64,000 bases of DNA from Cylindrotheca closterium (Eukaryota > Bacillariophyta > Bacillariophyceae > Bacillariales > Bacillariaceae). The notes beneath the pieces are model-generated. The model had not been told where the DNA came from. It saw only the letters and a program-made list of their open reading frames with translations, and did not search any database. Each line of letters begins with the position of its first letter. The first letter of the stretch is position 1. The position numbers and the translations under genes were made by a program. The stretch spans positions 172,990 through 236,989 of the forward strand of contig CAKOGP040002025.1 in NCBI GenBank assembly GCA_933822405.4, in the 5' to 3' direction. Below are positions 41,158-49,970 of the stretch, one piece after another.

Positions 41158-41286
41158 AGCAACACTGCTGAATATAGTCCTTCCGGCGTCCGTAGCACTA
41201 AACCTGTACCCTAGGAATCCCGAATTATGACCGTTAAACTATTGAGATGCGTGCGCGCCAACTGAAAGCGACGGAATCTGACAAAA

Positions 41287-41350
41287 CGGAATCTAATTAT
41301 TCAGCAGTACTGCTGAATTATTCAGCAGTACTGCTGAATTTTTCAGCAGT
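41287..41350 (+). repeat. Left terminal inverted repeat of element 1
   Basis: Starts CGGAATCTAATTATTCAGC and contains palindrome units at 41299 and 41320 plus a half unit near 41342. Confidence 0.85.
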
Positions 41351-41490
41351 TCCCTGAATTTTAAAATTCCCTTTGTCATTCCCGTTATATTAATCGCCAA
41401 TCAATCGTCAGATATAAACCACCATCAACACCTTCTTGACAACGCCTCCGACAAGCAACACAACCTGCCAGAGCAGCTCTTTAACCGACC

Positions 41491-42018
41491 ATGACGATCC
41501 ACTTCTCTGAAGATGAGTTCCTGAAACTAGGAACGGTTCTAGGAAGCAGCTGGAGCAACGAACAAATCGATAGATAGTCCAAGACTAGGCGACAAAGCTT
41601 CTTCACGGACGATTTCTATGCCGATGCAAAGACTGTGAAGCAGATGTTCAACGATGTCCAGCAAGAGCCAACGAAGATTATGCTGGGTAACTGCACGGTA
41701 GCCAAAGACACGGACGGCGATTGGCATTGGTCACCACCAGCAGAAGCTTCCCTTAGAGTTGATGTCGAAAATGGCAAGCACAAGGACATGAAGCCCAAAA
41801 TGCTCCACCAACAACGCGATGAGTACAAAGCGTTTGACTTGAAACCTTTCCGGGCCCACATCTATCAGGAGACTAGGCGAAACAAGGATTATGCATACTG
41901 GTTGGGAAGGAAGGAGAAAAAGGAGAAGAGACTTGCAAAACATCAAGGAAAACGATATAAGGATGACGACAATTACTTTCACGATCCTTTCATTGATTTC
42001 GTATCCCTAAAGGACTAG
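41491..42018 (+). pseudogene. Cargo gene of element 1, broken by an in-frame TAG
   Basis: An ATG at 41491 (MTIHFSEDEFLKLG) runs 28 codons to TAG at 41575-41577. The same frame then stays open for a further 147 codons to TAG at 42016. The frame is continuous apart from that one stop, so it reads as a recently inactivated gene of about 175 residues, or as a short intron or readthrough case. The C-terminal half has the pattern W.WSPPAEASLRVDVENGKH, then RDEYKAFDLKPFRAHIYQE, then a Lys-rich tail. The same signature occurs in the cargo of element 2. I have no function for it. It is not a recognisable transposase (no DDE triad or zinc finger seen). Confidence 0.6.
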
Positions 42019-42130
42019 TTTTACGATTGCTAGTCTACAATAAAATATTAATAGTATTACTGTGAATCATTTTTGTCTTACAACAACACTATCAGTTTTA
42101 TTGTTTTACGTGGTGGCGGAATCTGAATAA

Positions 42131-42257
42131 CGGAATCTATTTATTCAGCAGTACTGCTGAAAAATTCAGCAGTTGAGAAGGGAATTCAGCAGGACTGCTG
42201 AATTTTTCAGCAGTACTGCTGAATTATTCAGCAGTACTGCTGAATAAATAGATTCCG
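42131..42257 (-). repeat. Right terminal inverted repeat and foldback of element 1
   Basis: The outer 64 bp (42194-42257) are the inverted counterpart of the left end. The 31-bp arms 42131-42161 and 42227-42257 are exact reverse complements of each other. Confidence 0.9.
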
Positions 42258-42909
42258 TATCTGCATGCTCGGAAAATGCTACGCTGGCGAAAAACCGTTA
42301 TGCTAGTTTCAATATTGACCCAGTCGTGGAGGGAAACGTACGACATACAGGCGGTGTTCAGCAGGACCTCCCTGTGTTGCAGATATCTCATATCGGTGAT
42401 CCAAAATGAGTTACGATACAGTAGACCTGAGTTCAATTATCGGTCGAATCAAGTGGAAAAGCACTTTCCCGCCACAATGTGTGTAAAACTTCCACAAATG
42501 ACTTTTCCGGATCCGCTTCCGGATCTAAATGTCTCGATTCTACCGCAATCATAATCAAAAGAGGCACGCTTTACGTCATCAGAAACACAACGAGAATTGA
42601 CGCACCCATCATTTCGAGCGCAAAGGATTGATTCTCTGGACATGATTCTTGCCTCAAACCCTGAGCAGAGCAAGTTCTAGATGAAAGGCGAGCTGACACA
42701 TGTCACGCTGGAGAGGCGTCAGCTGTCAGCTGTTTTAATGTTTCACGCCAAACTATTTTATAGTTTGTCCCGCCCAAGCATACAATATAGCAGGCTTGTG
42801 AGCCAAGTATTGCTTTAGTAGAAGCTTATCTATTGATCTATTCGATTGGGTAGCTTCTACTGTATTTGTAAATCCCTGATTATTTACGATTGCTGAAAAG
42901 CGTTTTAAA
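42258..42909. other. Intergenic with second part of repeat R2 copy A
   Basis: Bases 42376-42575 match 43634-43815, for example GTGTAAAACTTCCACAAATG (there GTGTAAAACTTCCGCAAATG), TCGATTCTACCGCAATCATA and AATCAAAAGAGGC. The remainder shows nothing recognised. Confidence 0.65.
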
Positions 42910-43524
42910 CTACGCAGCCGCCGCTCTTACTGCTAGTGGCGCAACAAGCTCACCAACAATACTTTTATCTGATCTCAGTCCCATTTGATGAGGGCTCGCA
43001 AGACTGAGCTCTATTCTTGATTTGGTTGAAGATGGTGCAGTTGCCGATATAGCGACAGCTCCTTTGCAGTCCTCGTCATCATCTAGGTAGAGGAATGGTT
43101 CAGCCGCCACTTGGTCACGATTGCCCATGACGCGAGCCCACATTTGGCAACTCGATGTCGTTCTTGTGTAGGCATCAGCAATGGCTTGCGTATCCGCCTC
43201 TGTGCTTTCGTCCCACTGTCGGGCTTGTTCTTCGAGTACTGCTGCGACTCCGGCCGATCTGCTCCTCCTCTTGTTGATGGAGCCCAGTGTGGTATGACCC
43301 TCAAGGCCACGAGTACAGTAATTTTTGCCACCGTGTTTGAGCTCATTGGTTTCCATTCTCTTGAGGATTCTGACACAGCGTCGTGTGATGTTAGCCATTT
43401 CTTCCTCGTCGTACCACGTTGCTGCGATCTCGCGGGATGTATAATCATCAAGGCTAATAGTCTCGACCGCTGGTGTGACATTTGGGTCGAAGTTGACTGA
43501 TCTCTTGTGGTGTGAATATGTCAT
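42910..43524 (-). CDS. Member of a diatom-type family with YCxRGLE signature
   Basis: A single exon of 204 residues with no signal peptide. Visible pattern: V.FDPNVTPAVETISLDDYTSREIAATWYDEEE (about 9-42), ITRRCVRILKRME, NYCTRGLEGHTT (about 68-79), R.RSAGVAAVLEEQARQWDE (about 87-105), IADAYTRTTSSCQMWARVMGNRD (about 113-136). I recall this order (DYT..E....WY, YC.RGLE, VL.EQ..Q, A..Y....) from many short diatom proteins of unknown function, but could not check it here. The composition suggests an all-helical cytosolic or nuclear protein. It sits between two direct copies of repeat R2, so it may belong to a duplicated block. Confidence 0.7.
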   Translation of the reverse strand: MTYSHHKRSVNFDPNVTPAVETISLDDYTSREIAATWYDEEEMANITRRCVRILKRMETNELKHGGKNYCTRGLEGHTTLGSINKRRSRSAGVAAVLEEQARQWDESTEADTQAIADAYTRTTSSCQMWARVMGNRDQVAAEPFLYLDDDEDCKGAVAISATAPSSTKSRIELSLASPHQMGLRSDKSIVGELVAPLAVRAAAA

Positions 43525-43564
43525 GTTGGGGTTGTTCTGATATCGTGGCTAGAAAAAAAATGTG

Positions 43565-43820
43565 ATATCTTTTGAGAACGACTCTCGTGCACTCTATTTG
43601 TGAGACCTATCGGTATAAAAGAGCCGAGCGGATGTCTCACATCGGTGGTCCCAAACGAGAGTTTTGTTGGTTGTATTAATTAATAAATTGGAAAAACCGC
43701 AATGCGTGTAAAACTTCCGCAAATGACTTTTGTATTCGCTACTGTACATATGGCGACGGTGTACAGTATGCACGACAAGTCGATCGATTCTACCACAACC
43801 ATAAATCAAAAGAGGCGCAG
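43565..43820 (+). repeat. Repeat R2, copy B (uninterrupted)
   Basis: A collinear match to 41095-41157 plus 42376-42575. Here the two parts are only about 20 bp apart, which shows where element 1 went into copy A. Confidence 0.7.
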
Positions 43821-43894
43821 TACGATACTGTATCACAAAACATCACGACCAGTTTTTCCAGTCAGGGACTGTGGCTACAGTACCGGTACCTGAT

Positions 43895-44020
43895 ACCATG
43901 TAACAGTGTTATGTCTCCGCCCTGTGGTGCAATTTTCTTGTTGCCACCCTGCAGTTTCTGAGAAGCGAGTGTTCCATCGAATGTGGATCTTTTTTATCAC
44001 AGTAAAAATGATTTTATTGA
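43895..44020 (+). repeat. Dispersed repeat R1, partial copy
   Basis: It has GTGGTGCAATTTTCTTGTTG, CAGTTTCTGAGAA, TTCCATCGAATGTGGATC and ATTGATATCAGCAAAG, equivalent to the right half of R1 copy 1. Confidence 0.6.
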
Positions 44021-44189
44021 TATCAGCAAAGGAAGCAATAACGACGCCTTCGCTCGGCGTCTGCTCGCTCGTCAAGTTCGTTTGCTGATAAAAAACAGTG
44101 GTACAGTACATGGTACGGGTACTATGAGACTGCCCTAAGGTTCTGCGGCTTTCCAGGACCAATTTTGATTCTAGTCCCATATATATACT

Positions 44190-44440
44190 TCGCCGAAGGC
44201 ACAGAATATAAAAAAGCAGAGACGATATATCATCCAAATCCTCACCATTTCATCTCTCAGAAACCAGTTTTATCGGTAGTGGTACCACCAGTCAGCAGTC
44301 AGTGTTGCGTTGGCGTGTAATTTTCTTTTCGCATACACTTTCGACCCAAATTACATCTTGCGGTTCCTGAGAACCAAAAATAATCCTTCAAATGTGCATC
44401 TTTCTACAATAAGATGGTACTCTATTGATTGCAGTAAAGA
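44190..44440 (+). repeat. Dispersed repeat R1, copy 2
   Basis: It has GAGACGATATATCATCC, AAATCCTCA, ATCTCTCAGAAACCAGTTTT, GCGTGTAATTTTCTTTTCGC, ATCTTGCGGTTCCTGAGAA and CTATTGATTGCAG, in the same order as in 40490-40712. Confidence 0.75.
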
Positions 44441-45053
44441 AAACGAGTATTGAAGAGTGAGTGAGCAGAGTAGGTGCAGCAGAGAAAAGTCGAGTAGCGA
44501 TTACCGTAGCGAGTCAGTAAGTAAGTATAAAAGTAAGTAAGTCATGCATATACATCAAGTCGACCCATTCGATCCGATGCACAAAGTATCAGTATCATGC
44601 ACGGACCGCGAACACATGCACGCACCACGCGCGACGTTGACTCACCAACTGGCGGCTACCGCCTGGTTTCTTCCGTGAGGGATTCTTTCTTGGTGTGACT
44701 CTGGTGGGTTGTGGTGTGAAGCTGCTCTTTGGATTGCAATAAACGTATTTCTTGATGTGTACTCGTACACAAGTTCGATAAGTTGATCGGACTCGGTGTT
44801 GCGGAGCAATGCTGTGGTGAAGGTCGTTCGACCGTCGTCAGTATGATGAAAGGAATCCAATGATTCATTCGTTCTCGAGCTTTCGTCTATGTTTAGTTAG
44901 AGAAAAGACCGTTGTGGATCCTGTCCAAAATTGAAAATAGATTCACAACACATTGCCAAACCCACCGCCATCAACATTACGCACTTGTTTAACTCTTTGT
45001 AAACCGTTTATTTCGTGAAAGCATTGCAGCATAGAGTAACAAGCAAAGGATTG

Positions 45054-46559
45054 ATGGTGGATCAAATCTTTTATTACAACGACCCAGAAGCCGAGCCACC
45101 CCTGGAAGTAAAACATGTGGTGATTGATGCGTCTCAGTTGGAAGCGCTCCCAGAAGAAGGATTGTCCCATCGCCCCGAATTGACCAAGATTGAGTTTCAG
45201 AACAGCGTTGACGAATCATCAATGATAGTGGAGATTGGAGACCGCGCGTTCAATTTCTGTGCCAGTCTCCATAGTATTTTCCAAATGCCCTCCACCTTGC
45301 AACGAATTGGACAGGCCGCCTTTCATCTTTGCAGTACTCTTGGATTTTTGCACTTGCCGGATGGAATTCAGGTGATTGGAGAAGGAGCCTTTGAATCCTG
45401 TGTTTCACTACTAACGATTCGAATACCCTCCAGTGTGTTACGGCTGGAAAGAGCAACCTTTCGAGATTGCCGTCAATTGCGATCGATTGAATTGCCGCCA
45501 ACACTGGAATCGATCGGTGGGGTTGCTTTTGTCGGTTGTTTGGAATTGGTCAATATTTACATCCCAGACTCAGTAATTATGGAAAGGAACTCGTTCTTTT
45601 TTTCAGGTTGCACCAAACTGGATTTTTTGGCGCAAAGATCAGAAGACGATACTACGACTAGTATGGACGAAGCCATTGTTTTGGGTCTCCGGAACCGATT
45701 CACGGATTTGCCCATTCATGAAATATGCTACTACCAATCCTACCATTCGCTAGAGGAAAATTTAGACCGTCTCAAACAGATGGTCTCCTTGCAATTCTAC
45801 GACTTTGAACAGCATGTGGATGATTTGGGAATGAGCCCGTTTCACGTTCTTTCCTTATCCGCAGACCCAAAACCAAAGCTTGCCGAGGCCTTGACGAACA
45901 AGATTGTCAAGGAGAACTTGGCGGTAGATCGATTGAGGAGAGGATGTCTGGATATACTCAAGTGTCGATTATGCTTGTTGTCGCCGTGTTCCTCATCTAG
46001 TAGTAGGATGGATTCATACTATGATCAACAGCAAGAACAACAATTTGCACCAAGACTCTTGTCCGATGCCCATGGTCACGGGGCGCTCTTCTTTGCCTGT
46101 CTCAACATTGCCCCTGGATCCACGGAAATGATCAAGTACATGTTTCGATTGAATTCCTCGAAAGAGTTGGCGCAGTTTGGCTTGCCACGATGGAGGGATG
46201 AAATCTTTTCTTTGATTGATCGCGAACTGGATGGAAATGATGGGACAAGAACTACTACCATGAATGAGGAAGAAGATGACAGCAGCAGTGCTAACTTGGA
46301 TTACCAGAATCGACTCCAGAAAATTGTCCTCATGGGCCGTCATGTTGCTCGATATCGACTCAAGGAAAAACTGTCGATTCTCGAGCTTGCGGTTTGGAAG
46401 GCGGCGCAACGATTGGAGGAACCAGGTGGTGGTGGTGGATCTTCAAAGTCCTCAGCTTGCCAAGAACATCGTCAGACGTGCCGTACATTGTGTGGAGCGG
46501 ATGTCATCACTTCCAATGTTCTGCCGTTCTTGTCTGCAGCAGCAAGGGATGCTGATTGA
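45054..46559 (+). CDS. BspA-type (LRR_5) leucine-rich repeat protein
   Basis: A single exon; the first in-frame ATG is 45054, giving 501 residues. Residues 35-200 contain tandem BspA/TpLRR units with the typical I.(D/E).AF..C..L..I.(L/I)P..(L/V)..IG...F pattern: IGDRAFNFCASLHSIFQMPSTLQRIGQAAFHLC, EGAFESCVSLLTIRIPSSV and RATFRDCRQLRSIELPPTLESIGGVAF. A helical region follows with MSPFHVLSLSADPK and HGHGALFFACLN, which recalls ankyrin-like units often seen after LRR_5 blocks in diatom proteins. No signal peptide or membrane helix; cytosolic and protein-binding by inference. A Ser-rich and a Gly-rich linker interrupt the C-terminal half. Confidence 0.82.
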   Translation: MVDQIFYYNDPEAEPPLEVKHVVIDASQLEALPEEGLSHRPELTKIEFQNSVDESSMIVEIGDRAFNFCASLHSIFQMPSTLQRIGQAAFHLCSTLGFLHLPDGIQVIGEGAFESCVSLLTIRIPSSVLRLERATFRDCRQLRSIELPPTLESIGGVAFVGCLELVNIYIPDSVIMERNSFFFSGCTKLDFLAQRSEDDTTTSMDEAIVLGLRNRFTDLPIHEICYYQSYHSLEENLDRLKQMVSLQFYDFEQHVDDLGMSPFHVLSLSADPKPKLAEALTNKIVKENLAVDRLRRGCLDILKCRLCLLSPCSSSSSRMDSYYDQQQEQQFAPRLLSDAHGHGALFFACLNIAPGSTEMIKYMFRLNSSKELAQFGLPRWRDEIFSLIDRELDGNDGTRTTTMNEEEDDSSSANLDYQNRLQKIVLMGRHVARYRLKEKLSILELAVWKAAQRLEEPGGGGGSSKSSACQEHRQTCRTLCGADVITSNVLPFLSAAARDAD

Positions 46560-47269
46560 TACCGTGCATCATGAGGGATTGATAAAATCCATCCATGAAT
46601 TTCATCTTTATCATACTACTTTATACACTCATACTGTACTATACAGTAGGTAGCATCGTGCATCGTCACATTATCAATATCCTTCACACCCAACCAAAGT
46701 ACTGTAAAAGGCCCAGACTCAAGCGAGCAATAAAATCATGCGGTGACGTCGCACTTCCGTGCGTTTGTCCAATGTCGCACAAGACACCGTCTGGCATATT
46801 TTAGAAATATGGGGCACAATTTTGTTGGTCCATACTTTATTCCACGACTAAAGGTACCTTCAGAGTCTGTACGTACCACGACTGCTTCCGGTACTTTCCT
46901 ACCTACGACAACTTGATCGGAACCACAAACACATCCGTTCTCGTTCCAAACAAGAACAATCCAACAATCGAAAGTTCGTTTTCATTTCTTGAGAGGTTCC
47001 TTTTCGACTACTCCGAGCGCACAGCCAGCGCGCCGGCCTTTCCCGTACATGAAAGTACAAAAAAAGGACGTATCAGATAACAAACAGGCACGCTGGCCAG
47101 TCAATCCAACATCAGGGGTCACCTTCTGTTGCTTATTTCAGACAACCGAACAAATTCTCGACTTCTCCATAACTTTTATTTCGATCGGAAACAAGACTAG
47201 GACAGAACTTACCCTTCAAGCAACCTCTCACATAGAACTCTTCAGCAAGCAAGCATCTCATTCAGTATC
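46560..47269. other. Intergenic, 710 bp
   Basis: CTGTACTATACAGTA-type palindrome near 46634. No gene is seen. Confidence 0.4.
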
Positions 47270-48283
47270 ATGGCATCTCCAGTCTCCCAATTCAAACTTC
47301 TTGCATTTGCTTCGGCATGCTTGATTGCCAGTTCCGATGCCTTTTCAACTTCATCGAACTTTCAGGTGACTACAGGACCAAGAATTCAACCAAGTATAAC
47401 GTCCACACCTGGTTCACTGACGATAAGACGAACGTCTTTGGGACCTTTGACGGCGACGATACAACCTAACACACGTACATCATCAATACAATCGTCGTCG
47501 ACGGCACTGAACATGGCATTTTCTGATATCTCAGACTTTTATGCCAATTGCCCCCTTCAGGCAGCCGTCTTGACGTGTGGTTTCAAAGCCAGTGTGGCCG
47601 ATGTCATTGCCCAAATCAAGGGAGCAAGTCCCGATGAAGAGGAAGAAGAGGAAGACGAGGACTCGTCGTTTTCTCCCATGACCATAATGGAGAGCAGTCA
47701 CATGGTTGAAGAACCACAAGAACATCAAGACAATCACTTTGACTTTGAAAATCCCATGGAGAATTTTGAGAGCATGGTGGAAGACATTGACTTGTCGCCC
47801 ATTGAAGACTTGGATGGCAAGCGAAACTTTGCTTACATCATCTATGGTGGTATCTTTATTGGCCTCATGTGCCATTTGGAATACGATTATGCCTTTCCAT
47901 TGATGTTTGCTCGGAATGGGGTGGACTATGCGGTCCAGCAACATGTTCCACAGACGATTCTATCGGAGATTCTTTTTGACAATTTCATCAGTGGACCTCT
48001 GTTGTGGTTGCCTCCTGCCTACCTCATCAAGGCGGTTGTATACGACTATTCCTTCAAGGAAGGACTGGAAAAGTATGTCCACGATATCAAGGAGAATGAT
48101 CTCTTGAAACGCTACTGGCAGATTTGGCTTCCTGCCCAAACGATATCCTTTTCCGTCGTCCCAGAGCACTTTCGAGTGGTCTGGATGGCTTCGGTCAGCT
48201 TTTTCTGGTTTATCTTGTTTTCCACTTTGGCTTCCAAGACAGACGATGTCGATGCGGAAGCGGCTCTTGCCAAGAGCAATTGA
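47270..48283 (+). CDS. Mpv17/PMP22-family membrane protein, predicted plastid-targeted
   Basis: A single exon of 337 residues. Signal peptide KLLAFASACLIASSDA is followed by Phe (DA|FSTS) and a long Ser/Thr/Pro transit stretch, the diatom plastid signal. The Mpv17 domain starts YANCPLQAAVLTCGFKASVADVIAQ (about 91-115). It continues after an acidic insertion of about 65 residues with NFAYIIYGGIFIGLMCHLEYDY and LFDNFISGPLLWLPPAYLIK. It ends with the family signature W.IWLPAQTISFSVVPEHFR..WMASVSFFWFILFSTLAS. Family members (Mpv17, PMP22, Sym1) are four-helix proteins of mitochondrial inner or peroxisomal membranes, thought to affect membrane permeability. A plastid envelope or thylakoid location is inferred from the leader. 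The acidic insertion between helices 1 and 2 is unusual. Confidence 0.87.
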   Translation: MASPVSQFKLLAFASACLIASSDAFSTSSNFQVTTGPRIQPSITSTPGSLTIRRTSLGPLTATIQPNTRTSSIQSSSTALNMAFSDISDFYANCPLQAAVLTCGFKASVADVIAQIKGASPDEEEEEEDEDSSFSPMTIMESSHMVEEPQEHQDNHFDFENPMENFESMVEDIDLSPIEDLDGKRNFAYIIYGGIFIGLMCHLEYDYAFPLMFARNGVDYAVQQHVPQTILSEILFDNFISGPLLWLPPAYLIKAVVYDYSFKEGLEKYVHDIKENDLLKRYWQIWLPAQTISFSVVPEHFRVVWMASVSFFWFILFSTLASKTDDVDAEAALAKSN

Positions 48284-48751
48284 AAGAACTCCAAACCATT
48301 TTTTAATACCCAAGTCTTGGGACCTACACAAGAACAACCCTGTTCCCAGCGCTATGTACTATAATCATTTTAAAAAGTATGCAACATCTCTTCCACCATT
48401 ATCTATCCTTGACTACTATTTTCTTATTCTTGTGGTGCACGTTTCATCTTTTCACAGGTCCCATGGTTGCCTTAGCTCCGATCATCTGAGAAGCCTCTTT
48501 AAAAATATTATATTGCGATGATTCTTTCCTGTTCCAAACGTTAGGGTCGTGCAACGAGGAGCACTCATTGACGAATCCTACTTGCTTTGAATGAACCTAG
48601 CATGATCCTATATAAAGAACTATTTTCTAAGATTATACATTTAAAAAAAAAGTAATATCAAAAGGTCTTCTTGTGTAATCTATGCATCAAATTGTATAAG
48701 AAAAATTGCTTACTGACCTTGCAATAGTAGTGAAATGCAATGCAACCATTC
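48284..48751. other. Intergenic, convergent 3' ends, 468 bp
   Basis: AT-rich. No gene or repeat recognised. Confidence 0.4.
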
Positions 48752-49231
48752 TTATATCATCAGACTGCAGGCAAGTGCGGCAGAATCCGCCGTTTCCTTG
48801 ACCTGTGGATACATCATGGACGATCGCCGTCTTCCTCTTTGCAGGATGGTGGAACCACGACGACCGGTCCAGTATTCGGGATCTTCTCGATAGGCAAAGC
48901 GGGCCTTTTGCACTCGTTTGCGGCTGCTTCTGATAATTCCATCGTCGCCCGTGTCGGCTTCGTCGGCCGAAAGAGAACCAAAGTCTTCCCCTTCCGCTAG
49001 TGGATCCAAATCGTGGGTAGTACTTCGGTTTTTGCGGTCCAAAGTGTCCAAGACTTCGAAGGCTCCGTTATTACTGGTTTGGTATCGTTTGGCCGGGGTT
49101 GCGTTGTTGTCGGCAGTGGTAGTCACATTGCTACGAGGAGGGGTGAGAGCTCCGCGAGATCTGCTTTCCAATTTGTCAAAGACTTCTTGTAACATTGTTG
49201 GTGACGATGATTCGTTCTTCTTTGGCATCAT
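48752..49231 (-). CDS. Small hypothetical protein
   Basis: 159 residues, start ATG at 49231 (second Met one codon later). The N-terminal helix LQEVFDKLESRSRGALTPPRS, an acidic middle (DLDPLAEGEDFGSLSADEADTGDDG), then a compact basic segment (SSRKRVQKARFAYREDPEYWTGRRGSTILQRGRRRSS) that looks conserved in character. No signal peptide, membrane helix or known domain. The uniform charge pattern, Ser/Thr phosphosites and lack of an overlapping better frame support coding, but evidence is limited. Confidence 0.5.
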   Translation of the reverse strand: MMPKKNESSSPTMLQEVFDKLESRSRGALTPPRSNVTTTADNNATPAKRYQTSNNGAFEVLDTLDRKNRSTTHDLDPLAEGEDFGSLSADEADTGDDGIIRSSRKRVQKARFAYREDPEYWTGRRGSTILQRGRRRSSMMYPQVKETADSAALACSLMI

Positions 49232-49970
49232 TGGATTTGGTGGAGGTGTTTCGCTTACTAGGATGTCTATTTGGATCTATGTTATTGTGTGTGTGCGTGT
49301 TGTATGGGAGAAGAACAATAATAATAGCTTGTGTACATTTTTTTTTGGTCACTGCCCGATCACAGTTGCAGCTAAATCTGTCCATTCATAGTCACCCAAT
49401 ATGAGTACCAAACTTCGAAACTTACTGGATAGTATCCTCCAACCAAGATCCAACTTTCCTTTTCCCATACTCTTCCCTGCGAAACAATTCATTCTACAAA
49501 AGGAATAGCTCTTTCATTTGCGTCGTTTGGACGGCAAAATGGACGCTATATTATATAGGATAAAGTTTGTAACAATATTTTTCAATACTGAATGTCTGCA
49601 TCTTGCTTGTTCATGATCCAGCGCTCACAATTCATGACGACTCGCTAGTTGGTGATACTGCAGTACCAGGTACTACACCATCCTTATCAATCATCCAACT
49701 TTCATTCCCTATTGCGTTGTCCCTCCAGTCATCGCGTACATGTACAGTAGTTCGAATCGATAGTTCAGCTATTTTTAAAAAATGATGATGATATATTAAT
49801 AATTCTCCAGTTCAAAGTGGTCCTGCGACTCTTCTGCATCCTTCGCTTGCGCGGATAAACATGCTGTAGAATATTCTTCGGCATCTCATCAAAGAAGAGC
49901 GCATTTCTGTCGCACTCCATATAAAAATGTTTGGACAGCATTACGTGACCGCATTGTCCACACACTAATC
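49232..49970. promoter_or_regulatory. Divergent promoter region, 739 bp
   Basis: It contains GTACAGTA near 49741. No gene is supported. Confidence 0.4.

Larger units (their letters stand above)
40151..41286. other. Repeat-rich accessory stretch
   Basis: No intact gene. It holds one copy of a dispersed repeat (40490-40712), a decayed 5' fragment of the neighbouring gene (40745-40956) and the first part of another repeat (41095-41157). The rest shows nothing recognisable. Confidence 0.6.
41287..42257 (+). mobile_element. Non-autonomous element with palindrome-array terminal inverted repeats (element 1)
   Basis: The element is 971 bp. Both ends begin CGGAATCTA(A/T)TTATTCAGCAG reading inward and continue with repeated copies of the perfect palindrome ATTCAGCAGTACTGCTGAAT. 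The left 64 bp and the inverted right 64 bp differ at only about five positions. The right end is longer and forms a foldback of its own (31-bp perfect arms 42131-42161 and 42227-42257). The interior holds one broken gene (41491-42018). It appears to interrupt an R2 repeat, since the two halves of R2 copy A flank it. No transposase and no clear target-site duplication were seen. Confidence 0.75.
43525..45053. other. Repeat-rich intergenic stretch, 1.5 kb
   Basis: It holds R2 copy B (43565-43820), a partial R1 (43895-44020), R1 copy 2 (44190-44440), a GTAA microsatellite (44514-44542) and a block at 44691-44725 that recurs at 63928-63962. No gene is supported. Confidence 0.6.

Noticed and set aside
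44642..44868. Minus-strand frames of about 70 codons
   Set aside because: Low-complexity, inside a repeat-rich spacer and partly within a dispersed block; no domain.
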